Notes: generated by a model not told the origin, from the letters alone. Shown: positions 1-5,830, counted from the stretch's first letter. The stretch is DNA of 5,830 bases from Chlorobiota bacterium (GCA_013153655.1 JAADEB010000150.1:1-5830), one strand, 5' to 3'. Numbers and translations: made by a program.

Positions 1-435
1 GCGATATGCGCGGAGGCCTTGCCGAAGTTCCGGCCGCGGAATGCCGGCGGACAGCGGGGAGCCGCCATTCCGCGGTGCGCGGGCAAGGGGATGGCTTTTA
101 GCATTGGCAAGCTGCCGGCGCCGGACGAGAGCAAGGCCGAGCACATACAAGCGGAGCATTCGCCTGAGGCGGACACGGCCGCTGTTACCCGTGGCCTTGC
201 GCGTGGGCCGCGCGAGGGGGCGAAGCGGCAGGGCGCGAAGGGGATACCGAAGGTTCGGCGCGGCGGCGGAGGCGACCGGAGGAAGCCACCGTACGCCGCC
301 TGCCGACCGAGAGCAGACCCGAGCGAACTATTAGCGGAGCACCCGACCCGCGGCTTTGCGCGTTGGCATGAGGAAGGGACGCGCCATAATTCCTATAAAT
401 TAGACATGGAAAGTCATGGAATTATATTAATGTAA
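1..435 (+). CDS. possible 3' end of an unrecognised ORF (doubtful)
   Basis: The first plus-strand frame is open from the window edge to a TAA at 433-435, so any gene here would be partial at its 5' end; the only near-edge start is a TTG at 19. The translation is rich in Ala, Gly, Arg and Pro, has no hydrophobic segment and matches no family I recognise. Third positions are mostly G or C, which would fit coding, but first positions are equally GC-rich and a second frame is also open from 41 to 334, as expected by chance in 71% G+C DNA. The last 15 or so codons lie in AT-rich sequence of a different character and run through the inverted repeat at 386-425, which argues against a real C-terminus. 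It would converge on the minus-strand operon ending at 446. A spurious frame over a structured element is more likely. Confidence 0.15.
   Translation, partial: AICAEALPKFRPRNAGGQRGAAIPRCAGKGMAFSIGKLPAPDESKAEHIQAEHSPEADTAAVTRGLARGPREGAKRQGAKGIPKVRRGGGGDRRKPPYAACRPRADPSELLAEHPTRGFARWHEEGTRHNSYKLDMESHGIILM
34..75. repeat. imperfect inverted repeat, 10 + 4 bp stem
   Basis: CCGCGGAATG at 34-43 is the exact reverse complement of 66-75. After a 3-base bulge (44-46), GCGG at 47-50 pairs with CCGC at 62-65, leaving an 11-base loop. In addition CCTTGCC (17-23) is complementary to GGCAAGG (82-88) just outside, as an alternative to pairing of 15-22 with 131-138. This is the longest perfect stem in the island. 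Confidence 0.5.
195..217. repeat. strong 9-bp hairpin in the GC-rich island
   Basis: CCTTGCGCG (195-203) pairs with CGCGCGAGG (209-217) around the 5-base loop TGGGC. Eight pairs are Watson-Crick and one is G-U when read as plus-strand RNA. On the minus strand that pair becomes an A-C mismatch, so this stem slightly favours plus-strand transcription. It is not followed by a T-run on either strand, so an intrinsic terminator is unlikely. Confidence 0.5.
386..425. repeat. AT-rich inverted repeat at the island edge
   Basis: ATAATTCC (386-393) and GGAATTAT (418-425) are perfect 8-bp inverted arms around a 24-base spacer that itself repeats CATGGA (405-410 and 415-420). It sits exactly where the GC-rich island gives way to ordinary sequence, about 20 bases past the stop codon of the minus-strand operon. 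It could mark an element boundary, be a protein-binding site, or act as a weak 3' structure for the operon. It lacks the GC-rich stem and T-run of a standard intrinsic terminator. Confidence 0.4.
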
Positions 436-445
436 TATACCGGGT

Positions 446-1609
446 TTACAACGAATAAGTAAGCGAGGCGGCAAGGAGCAGGTCCACATGGTTGATGACA
501 TCATAAATAAAATCATATTCTTCGATGGCGCTGCGGTAGGGTTGGAAGAAGAGTTCGGATTTGGCTTGCCATGTAAGGCGGTCGTTGATACGTCCCCGGT
601 AGGCGAAATGGGAGGTCCAGAGAATGCGGCGGGGTTCGCGGTGAAGGGCAAAGATGGGCATCACCCGGCCGTTGTCCATATATTTATCGATGCGGCGACT
701 GACGGTTTGGTAAATAGCTTCGCCGAGCGGTGCATTAAATTTGTCGGCTTGCCAAAATTCCAAGCCGGCATTCCAACGGCTCATGTAGGCATCCATGGCT
801 ATGAGAAAGGCGCGGCCGTTGCGAAATCCCAGTTCTTCCGGATTGCCGGAATTCATGGTATGGCCGAAGGCGAGTATTTGGAGACGATAGGAAGTATGGG
901 GATTGTTGCGATAGGTGAAATCCAGTCCGGAGGCACCGCTCAGCACACTGAGGATATTGTTTTTGCCTTGGAGATAGCGACCTTTCATATTGATTTGGCC
1001 GCCGCGATGATGAAGAATGATTTGGAGCGGGAAGCGAATTTCCCATTGGCCGCGTTGCAGGATGGCATAGGACAGGTTGAGGCCGAAATTAAGTTGTTCG
1101 CGAAGAGTGTCACCGGGTAGAATAAAACGGTGCCAATCGAGCCAGGTTTCGAGGCGGTGGCGGTTGTTTTGGAAAATATATTGGATGCCTGTTTCGTGCC
1201 GGGCCGGCCACAGGCGGTTTTCTTCGGCATAGAGAGGGCGCAGCATGCGGTGGTTGCGGCGGTTGTCCAAGTCGCCGATGATAAGGGTATGGTTTCGGTT
1301 GCGAAACACCACCGACCAATGGAAACGGCGATGGAGGGGAGTGTCGGCACCCCAGAATTTGGTAAGGTCGAGGCCTGTTTGGATCATCCAGAGCGAGTCG
1401 ATTCGGAAGGCGATTCCGGCCAGGATGCGGTGACCGGCCAGGGTGTAGCCGTCGGCGATGAGGTTGGTGTATTCGCGGTCGTAGAAGAAATTGTGATTGT
1501 AGAGAAAAGGACGCCAGCGGCCTTGGGGCAATTCATAGACCTGTGCCGTCAGAGAGCGGCCGGCCGTCCAAAGGAGCAGGAAGATTCCTATGCGAAAAAG
1601 CCGGGTCAT
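446..1609 (-). CDS. probable outer-membrane beta-barrel protein, unassigned
   Basis: This 387-residue protein starts with a clear signal peptide: a basic n-region (TRLFR), a hydrophobic core (IGIFLLLWTAG) and a likely cleavage after Ala22, before QVYELP. No further hydrophobic helix follows. The mature part is rich in aromatic and charged residues in alternating beta-strand-like stretches, for example around 60-85 (LAGIAFRIDSLWMIQTGLD), 190-200 and 330-355, and it ends in a strand-like LAASLTYSL, though the last residue is Leu rather than the usual Phe or Trp. This fits an outer-membrane barrel; the specific family and ligand are not recognised. Its ATG overlaps the TGA of the aminotransferase gene as ATGA (1606-1609), so translation is probably coupled and it is the last gene of the operon. 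The stop is TAA at 446-448. A periplasmic beta-rich protein is the main alternative. Confidence 0.75.
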   Translation of the reverse strand: MTRLFRIGIFLLLWTAGRSLTAQVYELPQGRWRPFLYNHNFFYDREYTNLIADGYTLAGHRILAGIAFRIDSLWMIQTGLDLTKFWGADTPLHRRFHWSVVFRNRNHTLIIGDLDNRRNHRMLRPLYAEENRLWPARHETGIQYIFQNNRHRLETWLDWHRFILPGDTLREQLNFGLNLSYAILQRGQWEIRFPLQIILHHRGGQINMKGRYLQGKNNILSVLSGASGLDFTYRNNPHTSYRLQILAFGHTMNSGNPEELGFRNGRAFLIAMDAYMSRWNAGLEFWQADKFNAPLGEAIYQTVSRRIDKYMDNGRVMPIFALHREPRRILWTSHFAYRGRINDRLTWQAKSELFFQPYRSAIEEYDFIYDVINHVDLLLAASLTYSL

Positions 1610-2754
1610 AATTTGGCCAGGATTTGCAAGGCTTTGTCGAGGGTTTCCTCTTGTTTGGCGAAGCAGAAACGCAGGATGTGTTGGTCGTAGCCGTCGTGAT
1701 AGAAGGCGGAGAAGGGAATGGAAGCCACCTTGTAGTCGCGCGTAAGCTTGACGGCGAAATCCATATCACCCAGCGGCGATATATCCGAATAATCCAAACC
1801 GATGAAATAGGTGCCGCGGGTGGGCATCACTTTCCAACGGGAACCTTTGAGGCCGTTGATGAAATAATCGCGTTTGGCCTGGTAGAAAGCGGGTAATCCT
1901 TCGTAACGGGCGGGATTTTCCAAGTATTCGGCCAGGGCGTATTGTACGGGCGTGTTGACGGCAAACACGTTGAATTGATGTACTTTGCGGATTTCCTCGG
2001 TGAGCCGGGGCGGTGCCACGGTGTAGCCGGTTTTCCAGCCGGTGGCGTGGAAAGTTTTACCGAAGGAAAAAACGGCTACGCCACGCGCATAGAGTTCCGG
2101 ATAGCGGAGGATGCTTTGGTGGGAGAGGCCGTCGAAGATGATGTGTTCATAGACTTCGTCGCTCAGGATAATGATATCCTTGCCGCGAACCAGGCGGGCC
2201 AATTGTTGCCAATCCTCGTCCGAAAGAACATAGCCGCCGGGATTGTTGGGGGTGTTGAGGATGATCATGCGGGTTTGTGCCGATATTTTTTCGGCCACTT
2301 CGTCCCAGCGGATGCGGAAATCCGGTTTGGTGAGGCGTACGTAAACGGGCCGGCCGCCGTTGAGGAGAATGGCGGGTACGTAGCTGTCGTAGGCGGGTTC
2401 GAATACGATCACCTCGTCGCCGGGATGTACCAGGGCGGTGATGGTGTTGAACAGGGCTTGGGTGGCGCCGGCGGTGACGGTGATTTCGTCGTCGGGGGAT
2501 ACGGCCGTGTGGTAGAGGCGCCGGATTTTGCGGGCAATGGCTTGGCGCAGTTGGGGAACGCCGGGCATGGGGGCGTATTGGTTGTAGCCTTTTTTCATAT
2601 AGGCATATACCAGGTCGATAAGGGCCGGGTCGATGGGGAAATCCGGAAATCCCTGGGAGAGGTTGACGGCACCTTCGCGCCGTGCCAGACCCGACATGAC
2701 GGCAAAAATGCTGGTGCCTACGCCGGGCAATTTGCTTTTAAAGGTCTTTTCCAT
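1606..2754 (-). CDS. PLP-dependent methionine-type aminotransferase (YbdL-like)
   Basis: The 382-residue product is a fold-type I, class I/II aminotransferase closely resembling E. coli YbdL, which transfers the amino group of methionine and some aromatic amino acids to or from 2-oxo acids; cytosolic. Visible landmarks are NLSQGFPDF near 31-39, NQYAPM-GV near 58-66, TAGATQALF near 94-102 (phosphate cup), NTPNNPGG at 167-174 with the PLP-ring Asn at 171, SDEVYEH at 198-204 (Asp199 to the pyridine N, Tyr202 to O3'), SFGKTFHATGWK with the Schiff-base Lys at 233, and Arg362 in LRFCFAK for the substrate carboxylate. Length is normal and no key residue is missing. I chose ATG at 2754; a GTG two codons upstream (2760) is possible. 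The start lies inside the 3' end of the GNAT-like gene, and the stop overlaps the next gene's ATG. Kynurenine or glutamine transaminase activity cannot be excluded. Confidence 0.93.
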   Translation of the reverse strand: MEKTFKSKLPGVGTSIFAVMSGLARREGAVNLSQGFPDFPIDPALIDLVYAYMKKGYNQYAPMPGVPQLRQAIARKIRRLYHTAVSPDDEITVTAGATQALFNTITALVHPGDEVIVFEPAYDSYVPAILLNGGRPVYVRLTKPDFRIRWDEVAEKISAQTRMIILNTPNNPGGYVLSDEDWQQLARLVRGKDIIILSDEVYEHIIFDGLSHQSILRYPELYARGVAVFSFGKTFHATGWKTGYTVAPPRLTEEIRKVHQFNVFAVNTPVQYALAEYLENPARYEGLPAFYQAKRDYFINGLKGSRWKVMPTRGTYFIGLDYSDISPLGDMDFAVKLTRDYKVASIPFSAFYHDGYDQHILRFCFAKQEETLDKALQILAKL

Positions 2755-3859
2755 AAACACGTTTTCTTTTGTGCTGAACGGTGTCGTAGTTTTTCCAGTT
2801 GCTCAGCACGTTGTGATTGGTTTCGAACACGCCGCCGGTTTCGAAATGGCGTACACCGTGGCGTTGCATCACTTGATGGAAGCGGTCGAAGATGACCACG
2901 GCGGGTCCTTTGTTGAAATATTCGGGCAGGGTGGCGATGATGCCAATGTCGATTTCCTTGGGTTTCCGCAGGGCTTTGATCAGGTGGAACAGACCGAAGG
3001 GGAAGAGCCTGCCTTTGGCTTTGCGCAGGGCGTCACCCAGGGAGGGAATGGTGATCATAAGGCCGACCAGCCGGTTATTGTTTTTGGTGTCGCGGGCGAA
3101 GAAGGTCCATTCGGGCGAGAGCACGCTGAGGTAGGATTCCTTGTAGAAATCGATATCTTCGTCGTCCAGGGGCACCATATAGGGCAGGTGGGCGAAGCCT
3201 TGGTTGTAAACATCGAAGATTTCCCGGGTTCGTTGCAAGAGTTCCTTTTTGGAGGAAGCTTGCCAGGCTTCGATTCCGTAGCGCCTTTTGACGAGCATGG
3301 CGCCTTTGCGGCCTTTGTTGACCGCTTCGTCCGACAGGGTCATGCGGTTTTCCACCCAGTCGATTTCTTTGGTATAACCCAGGCGTTCCAGATGTTGTTT
3401 GTAATAGGGTTTGTGGTAAACGGACACCAGCACTTGGGGCCGGTCGAAACCTTCCACCAGGAGGCCGTTATGATCCAGGTTGTTGAAGCCGAGCGGACCG
3501 TGTATACGGACGGCTCCTTGACTGCGGGCGAAATTTTCGGCGGCTTGGAAGAGGCTGTCCCAAACGGCGGCATCATCGACGGCTTCCACGGCAAAGAAAC
3601 GGGCATAGCGTACACCGTTTTTTTCATTATAGGCGCGGGGAATCATGGCGGCGATACGTCCTGCGGGTTTACCGTCCTTGCGAACCAGGAAGAGGCGTAC
3701 GTCGTTTTTGCGAAAGCCGGGATGGCGGGTCCAGTATTTTTTTTCGTCGCGTAGCAGGGGCGGGATCCAGTGTGGGTCGTCCCGGTAGATACGATAGGGC
3801 AGGCCTATGAAATCGCGTAGGGATTTCCGGTCGTTTACTTCGGTAAGGGTGAGCGCCAT
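2738..3859 (-). CDS. GNAT-like acyltransferase-fold protein, function unknown
   Basis: This 373-residue cytosolic protein resembles a bacterial family usually annotated only as GNAT-family N-acetyltransferase or hypothetical. The N-terminal hallmark is PYRIYRDDPHWIPPLLRDEK at 21-40, followed by a GNAT-like strand pair RLFLVRKDGKPAGRIAAMI (55-73), a helix near 98-112, and GPLGFNNLDHNGLLVEGFD (121-139). The second half has another strand pair, TFFARDTKNNNRLVGLMITI (252-271), suggesting a tandem GNAT arrangement. I do not see a canonical Q/RxxGxG/A acetyl-CoA loop, so activity is unproven. ATG at 3859 is preferred over a TTG at 3907, because the promoter-like site at 3878-3908 would lie within that extension and MALTLTEV is a natural N-terminus. 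It is the first gene of the operon; its last codons overlap the aminotransferase start by 17 bases. The substrate is unknown. Confidence 0.8.
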   Translation of the reverse strand: MALTLTEVNDRKSLRDFIGLPYRIYRDDPHWIPPLLRDEKKYWTRHPGFRKNDVRLFLVRKDGKPAGRIAAMIPRAYNEKNGVRYARFFAVEAVDDAAVWDSLFQAAENFARSQGAVRIHGPLGFNNLDHNGLLVEGFDRPQVLVSVYHKPYYKQHLERLGYTKEIDWVENRMTLSDEAVNKGRKGAMLVKRRYGIEAWQASSKKELLQRTREIFDVYNQGFAHLPYMVPLDDEDIDFYKESYLSVLSPEWTFFARDTKNNNRLVGLMITIPSLGDALRKAKGRLFPFGLFHLIKALRKPKEIDIGIIATLPEYFNKGPAVVIFDRFHQVMQRHGVRHFETGGVFETNHNVLSNWKNYDTVQHKRKRVYGKDL

Positions 3860-3877
3860 AAGAAAATATGCTTTATG

Positions 3878-3908
3878 CAAAGTTAGTCTTTTCGCCGGAG
3901 TAATCAAC
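3878..3908 (-). promoter_or_regulatory. Bacteroidota-type promoter of the three-gene operon
   Basis: Read on the minus strand, GTTG (3908-3905) is followed after 19 bases by TAACTTTG (3885-3878). This matches the Bacteroidota housekeeping consensus TTTG, 19-21 bases, TAnnTTTG. Transcription would begin near 3870, leaving a leader of roughly 12 bases before the ATG at 3859. The match is strong but not experimentally supported. Confidence 0.65.
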
Positions 3909-3980
3909 GGGCGGGCTCATGGCATGTTAAGTGTGAAAAAATTGTTGAAAATTTAAACAGGAGAATTTTATGAAATCAAA

Positions 3981-4008
3981 TTGAGGATTGAAAAAGTATG
4001 TATATTTG
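3981..4008 (+). promoter_or_regulatory. candidate promoter of the lamin-tail gene
   Basis: TATATTTG (4001-4008) fits the Bacteroidota -7 consensus TAnnTTTG. The best upstream element is TTG at 3981-3983, only 17 bases away, shorter than the usual 19-21. Transcription would start near 4014 and give a leader of about 85 bases that includes the hairpin at 4030-4077. The -7 box is convincing; the -33 box is weak. Confidence 0.5.
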
Positions 4009-4029
4009 TAATCAAACGAACAAGCCTTT

Positions 4030-4077
4030 GGCGGCCATATGTTTGAATTTCAATTATTTTACTCAAATGTGGCTGCT
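4030..4077 (+). promoter_or_regulatory. 5' leader hairpin before the lamin-tail gene
   Basis: GGCGGCCA (4030-4037) can pair with TGGCTGCT (4070-4077) with two G-U pairs, and TTTGA (4042-4046) with TCAAA (4063-4067), separated by a small internal loop and capped by a 16-base loop. An ATG at 4039-4041, in frame with the main start, lies in the internal loop. The G-U pairs favour function as plus-strand RNA. It may affect message stability or translation; no known riboswitch was recognised. Confidence 0.35.
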
Positions 4078-4098
4078 CATTGGAAAAAAAATATTAAA

Positions 4099-5830
4099 AT
4101 GAAAAAAATTATCCTTTTTTTGATTAATATTTTTGTAACCATTAACTCTTTTGCTCAAACCCAAATTTTTGTTTTGGATTTCGAATCGGAAGGAGGTTAT
4201 AGCACCTCTATGGATGAGCAAACCGATAACGGGGAGGATTATTTTATAAGAACGGATGGTTCCAATATATCCGCCACATACAATAATCCTGTGGGGTCCT
4301 ACTTTTTTGCCGCCCAAGATTTGGATGAAGACGGGATGTCATCGCCGGCCACTTTAACCATTGAAGATATCAACATTGACGGTTATTCTCAATTACAACT
4401 CAGGGTTTATTTGGCCGAAGATGATGATGGTAACAATCAGGATTGGGATGACGATGATTATTTGCATATTGATTATGATATTGACAATTCGGGAAGTTTT
4501 ACCAACGGCATTTGGGTGGAAAACGATGGATCCGACTACAATTCCGCCCCCTACATCGATACGGATTATGACGGTGTGGGCGATGGAGACGAAATAACCG
4601 ATACTTTTACTCAATTTACGGTTGATATTCCCGCTACCGGTTCATTGATGGATATTAAAGTAACCTTCGGAGGACTAACAGCCAATGATGAAGACATTGC
4701 CATTGATCATATTGAAATTGTAGGCGTTGCCGCATCCAACGACACCGACTCTTACGCCACCGGCGACGGCGTTACCCAACCTTCCGGAGGAAGTATCACT
4801 TCTACGGCCGACTCTCCCTCCGAGGCTGTCTCGGTTTTTACCATGGATATTTATGACCTGGGAACCGATGACGGCGAACCCACCAAAATCACCAATATTC
4901 GCCTCAAACCATACACGACCAACACGGCCGATTGGACCGACAATATACAAGGCTTTGTTATTACCGATCTGGATGGCAACACCGTAACCCCCGCTTCGGT
5001 GGACATTACCGATAACTATGTGGATTTCGGCTTCAATGCAGGGGATTTGGAGGTTCCGGACGGTGATATTATCGAACTTACTTTTGCCGTTTATTTAAAC
5101 ACATCGGGCATACAGGACAATACCGTATTATCCTTTATGGTGGATGCCGACGACCATGGCTTTACGGCGGATGCTTCGGGAAGCGATTTCGATGATACTT
5201 TTCCGGATGGCGATTTTCATTCCAATGATTTTAGCATTTCCGTGGATTTTTCGGAATTGCGTTTTATTCAACAGCCTACGGATGTGCAAATGGACGAAGC
5301 TATTGACCCTCCCGTACAAATTGCGCTTACGGACGAAAACGGCAATATCGACAAGGATGCCGACGGATCCGGTTACAGCATTGGGCTAACCACTACGGGC
5401 AGTTTTTCCTCATCGGCCACTACCGAAGTAGATGCCGTGCAGGGTGTGGCTACCTTTGATAACTTGATTTTCGATACGGCCGCCGACGATATTACCCTTA
5501 CTACCACCGACCCCGACGGATGGGGTTGGACCAATATTACCAGCGATGCTTTTGATGTAACGGCTTCGGCAAGCGGGTGCGCCTCCGAGCTTATATTTTC
5601 GGAATATGTGGAAGGAAGCGGAAACAATAAATTTTTGGAAATATATAACGGTACGGGACAGGATGTGGATTTAGCAGATTATGAAATTCGCCAATATAAT
5701 AATGGAGACAGCTCCCCAACTTATACTTTAAGTCTTTCAGGCACATTGGCCGACGGAACTACTTATGTTATTGAAAATGATGAGGAAGACTTAGGAGTGA
5801 ATGCCGACCTGTCCACAAGCAGCAATGTTA
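4099..5830 (+). CDS. secreted acidic multidomain protein with lamin tail domain, 3' partial
   Basis: An uninterrupted frame runs from ATG 4099 to the window edge (577 codons). Residues 1-19 form a signal peptide (KK, hydrophobic IILFLINIFV, cleavage after SFA before Q20). Residues 20-209 are a beta-rich module with DFESEGGY, FFAAQDLDEDG, AEDDDGNNQDWD and DEDIAIDHIEI, a pattern I associate with Bacteroidota extracellular proteins. Residues 215-380 look like a second beta-sandwich. Residues 386-488 resemble an Ig-like repeat (LRFIQQP, VQIALTDENGN, GVATFDNLIFD). A lamin tail domain begins at Cys494-Ala495 (ELIFSEYVEGSGNNKFLEIY) and is cut off. About 115 Asp/Glu face about 12 Lys/Arg, with DTDYDGVGDGDE-like calcium-type loops. 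The A-rich start context and signal peptide favour 4099 over an in-frame ATG at 4039. A type IX secretion sorting tail or a nuclease domain may lie beyond the edge; neither is visible. The gene is AT-richer than the operon to its left. Confidence 0.9.
   Translation, partial: MKKIILFLINIFVTINSFAQTQIFVLDFESEGGYSTSMDEQTDNGEDYFIRTDGSNISATYNNPVGSYFFAAQDLDEDGMSSPATLTIEDINIDGYSQLQLRVYLAEDDDGNNQDWDDDDYLHIDYDIDNSGSFTNGIWVENDGSDYNSAPYIDTDYDGVGDGDEITDTFTQFTVDIPATGSLMDIKVTFGGLTANDEDIAIDHIEIVGVAASNDTDSYATGDGVTQPSGGSITSTADSPSEAVSVFTMDIYDLGTDDGEPTKITNIRLKPYTTNTADWTDNIQGFVITDLDGNTVTPASVDITDNYVDFGFNAGDLEVPDGDIIELTFAVYLNTSGIQDNTVLSFMVDADDHGFTADASGSDFDDTFPDGDFHSNDFSISVDFSELRFIQQPTDVQMDEAIDPPVQIALTDENGNIDKDADGSGYSIGLTTTGSFSSSATTEVDAVQGVATFDNLIFDTAADDITLTTTDPDGWGWTNITSDAFDVTASASGCASELIFSEYVEGSGNNKFLEIYNGTGQDVDLADYEIRQYNNGDSSPTYTLSLSGTLADGTTYVIENDEEDLGVNADLSTSSNV

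Larger units (their letters stand above)
1..385. other. GC-rich, hairpin-dense island of unknown identity
   Basis: This stretch is about 71% G+C by hand count over bases 1-360, clearly richer than the genes to its right. It is unusually full of inverted repeats. GGCCTTGC (15-22) matches GCAAGGCC (131-138) perfectly and could close a domain. Inside it, CCGCGGAATG (34-43) pairs with 66-75, extended by GCGG (47-50) with CCGC (62-65), and GGCA (106-109) pairs with 113-116. Further along are CGCC/GGCG (161-171), CACGG/CCGTG (174-193), a 9-bp stem with one G-U (195-203 with 209-217), GGCGGCG/CGCCGCC (262-268 with 294-300) and GCGCGT/ACGCGC (358-363 with 379-384). This could be a structured RNA, a lineage-specific intergenic repeat, or the end of a GC-rich gene. 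I do not recognise it as a known RNA class and saw no U-tract terminator, so strand is undecided. Confidence 0.6.

Noticed and set aside
115..124. Palindrome CCGGCGCCGG
   Set aside because: A 10-bp palindrome is expected often in DNA this GC-rich, and it has no independent support as a site.
358..384. Hairpin GCGCGT/ACGCGC as an operon terminator
   Set aside because: It has a 15-base loop and no T-run on either strand, so it does not meet the usual pattern of an intrinsic terminator.
1..385. rRNA, tRNA or group II intron fragment
   Set aside because: No conserved rRNA segment, tRNA T-loop or intron domain V was recognised on either strand.
488..1690. Two long plus-strand open frames (488-1120 and 1130-1690)
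   Set aside because: Both are antisense to the barrel protein, which has a signal peptide, the ATGA overlap and a consistent beta pattern.
1942..2895. A 317-codon plus-strand open frame
   Set aside because: It is the mirror of the aminotransferase gene, whose catalytic residues are intact on the minus strand.
2633..3754. A 373-codon plus-strand open frame
   Set aside because: It is antisense to the GNAT-like gene and the start of the aminotransferase, both of which have recognisable products. Its translation is a low-information Gly/Val/Phe/Asp mix with no motif.
3860..3907. N-terminal extension of the GNAT-like protein from a TTG at 3907
   Set aside because: It would span the -33 and -7 promoter elements, and the extra 16 residues do not look like part of the family's N-terminus.
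4063..4317. An 84-codon minus-strand frame and similar ones at 4393-4614, 4675-4950 and 5373-5627
   Set aside because: They lie opposite the lamin-tail gene, which is open for 577 codons with recognisable domains.

Overview
The window looks like a piece of a Bacteroidota chromosome. The evidence is two promoter-like sites of the Bacteroidota type (TAnnTTTG at -7), a secreted lamin-tail-domain protein with an N-terminal module I associate with Bacteroidota, A-rich rather than Shine-Dalgarno-like start regions, and a gene set typical of that phylum. The very acidic secreted protein would suit a marine or saline habitat, but that is inference. Genus cannot be told from the sequence.

Layout. Bases 1-385 are a GC-rich island (about 71% G+C by hand count over 1-360) with many inverted repeats. 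An open frame crosses it, but its identity is unclear. A short AT-rich inverted repeat (386-425) closes the island. Bases 446-3859 hold three minus-strand genes that overlap end to end and read right to left: a GNAT-like acyltransferase-fold protein (2738-3859), a PLP-dependent aminotransferase of the YbdL/methionine aminotransferase type (1606-2754), and a signal-peptide-bearing probable outer-membrane beta-barrel protein (446-1609). The overlaps, one of them ATGA, indicate one operon driven from a promoter at 3878-3908. A 239-base divergent intergenic region (3860-4098) carries that promoter, a second promoter-like site facing right, and a leader hairpin. Bases 4099-5830 hold the first 577 codons of a plus-strand gene for a large, strongly acidic, secreted multidomain protein that ends in a lamin tail domain cut by the window edge.

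Function. The operon's shared purpose is not evident. The aminotransferase is a confident family call, the GNAT-like protein is a fold-level call, and the barrel protein is unassigned. The lamin-tail protein is probably exported to the cell surface or medium and may be the N-terminal part of a longer enzyme or adhesin. No tRNA, rRNA, CRISPR array, transposase or phage gene was seen. The part most likely to hold something undescribed is the GC-rich structured island at the left edge.
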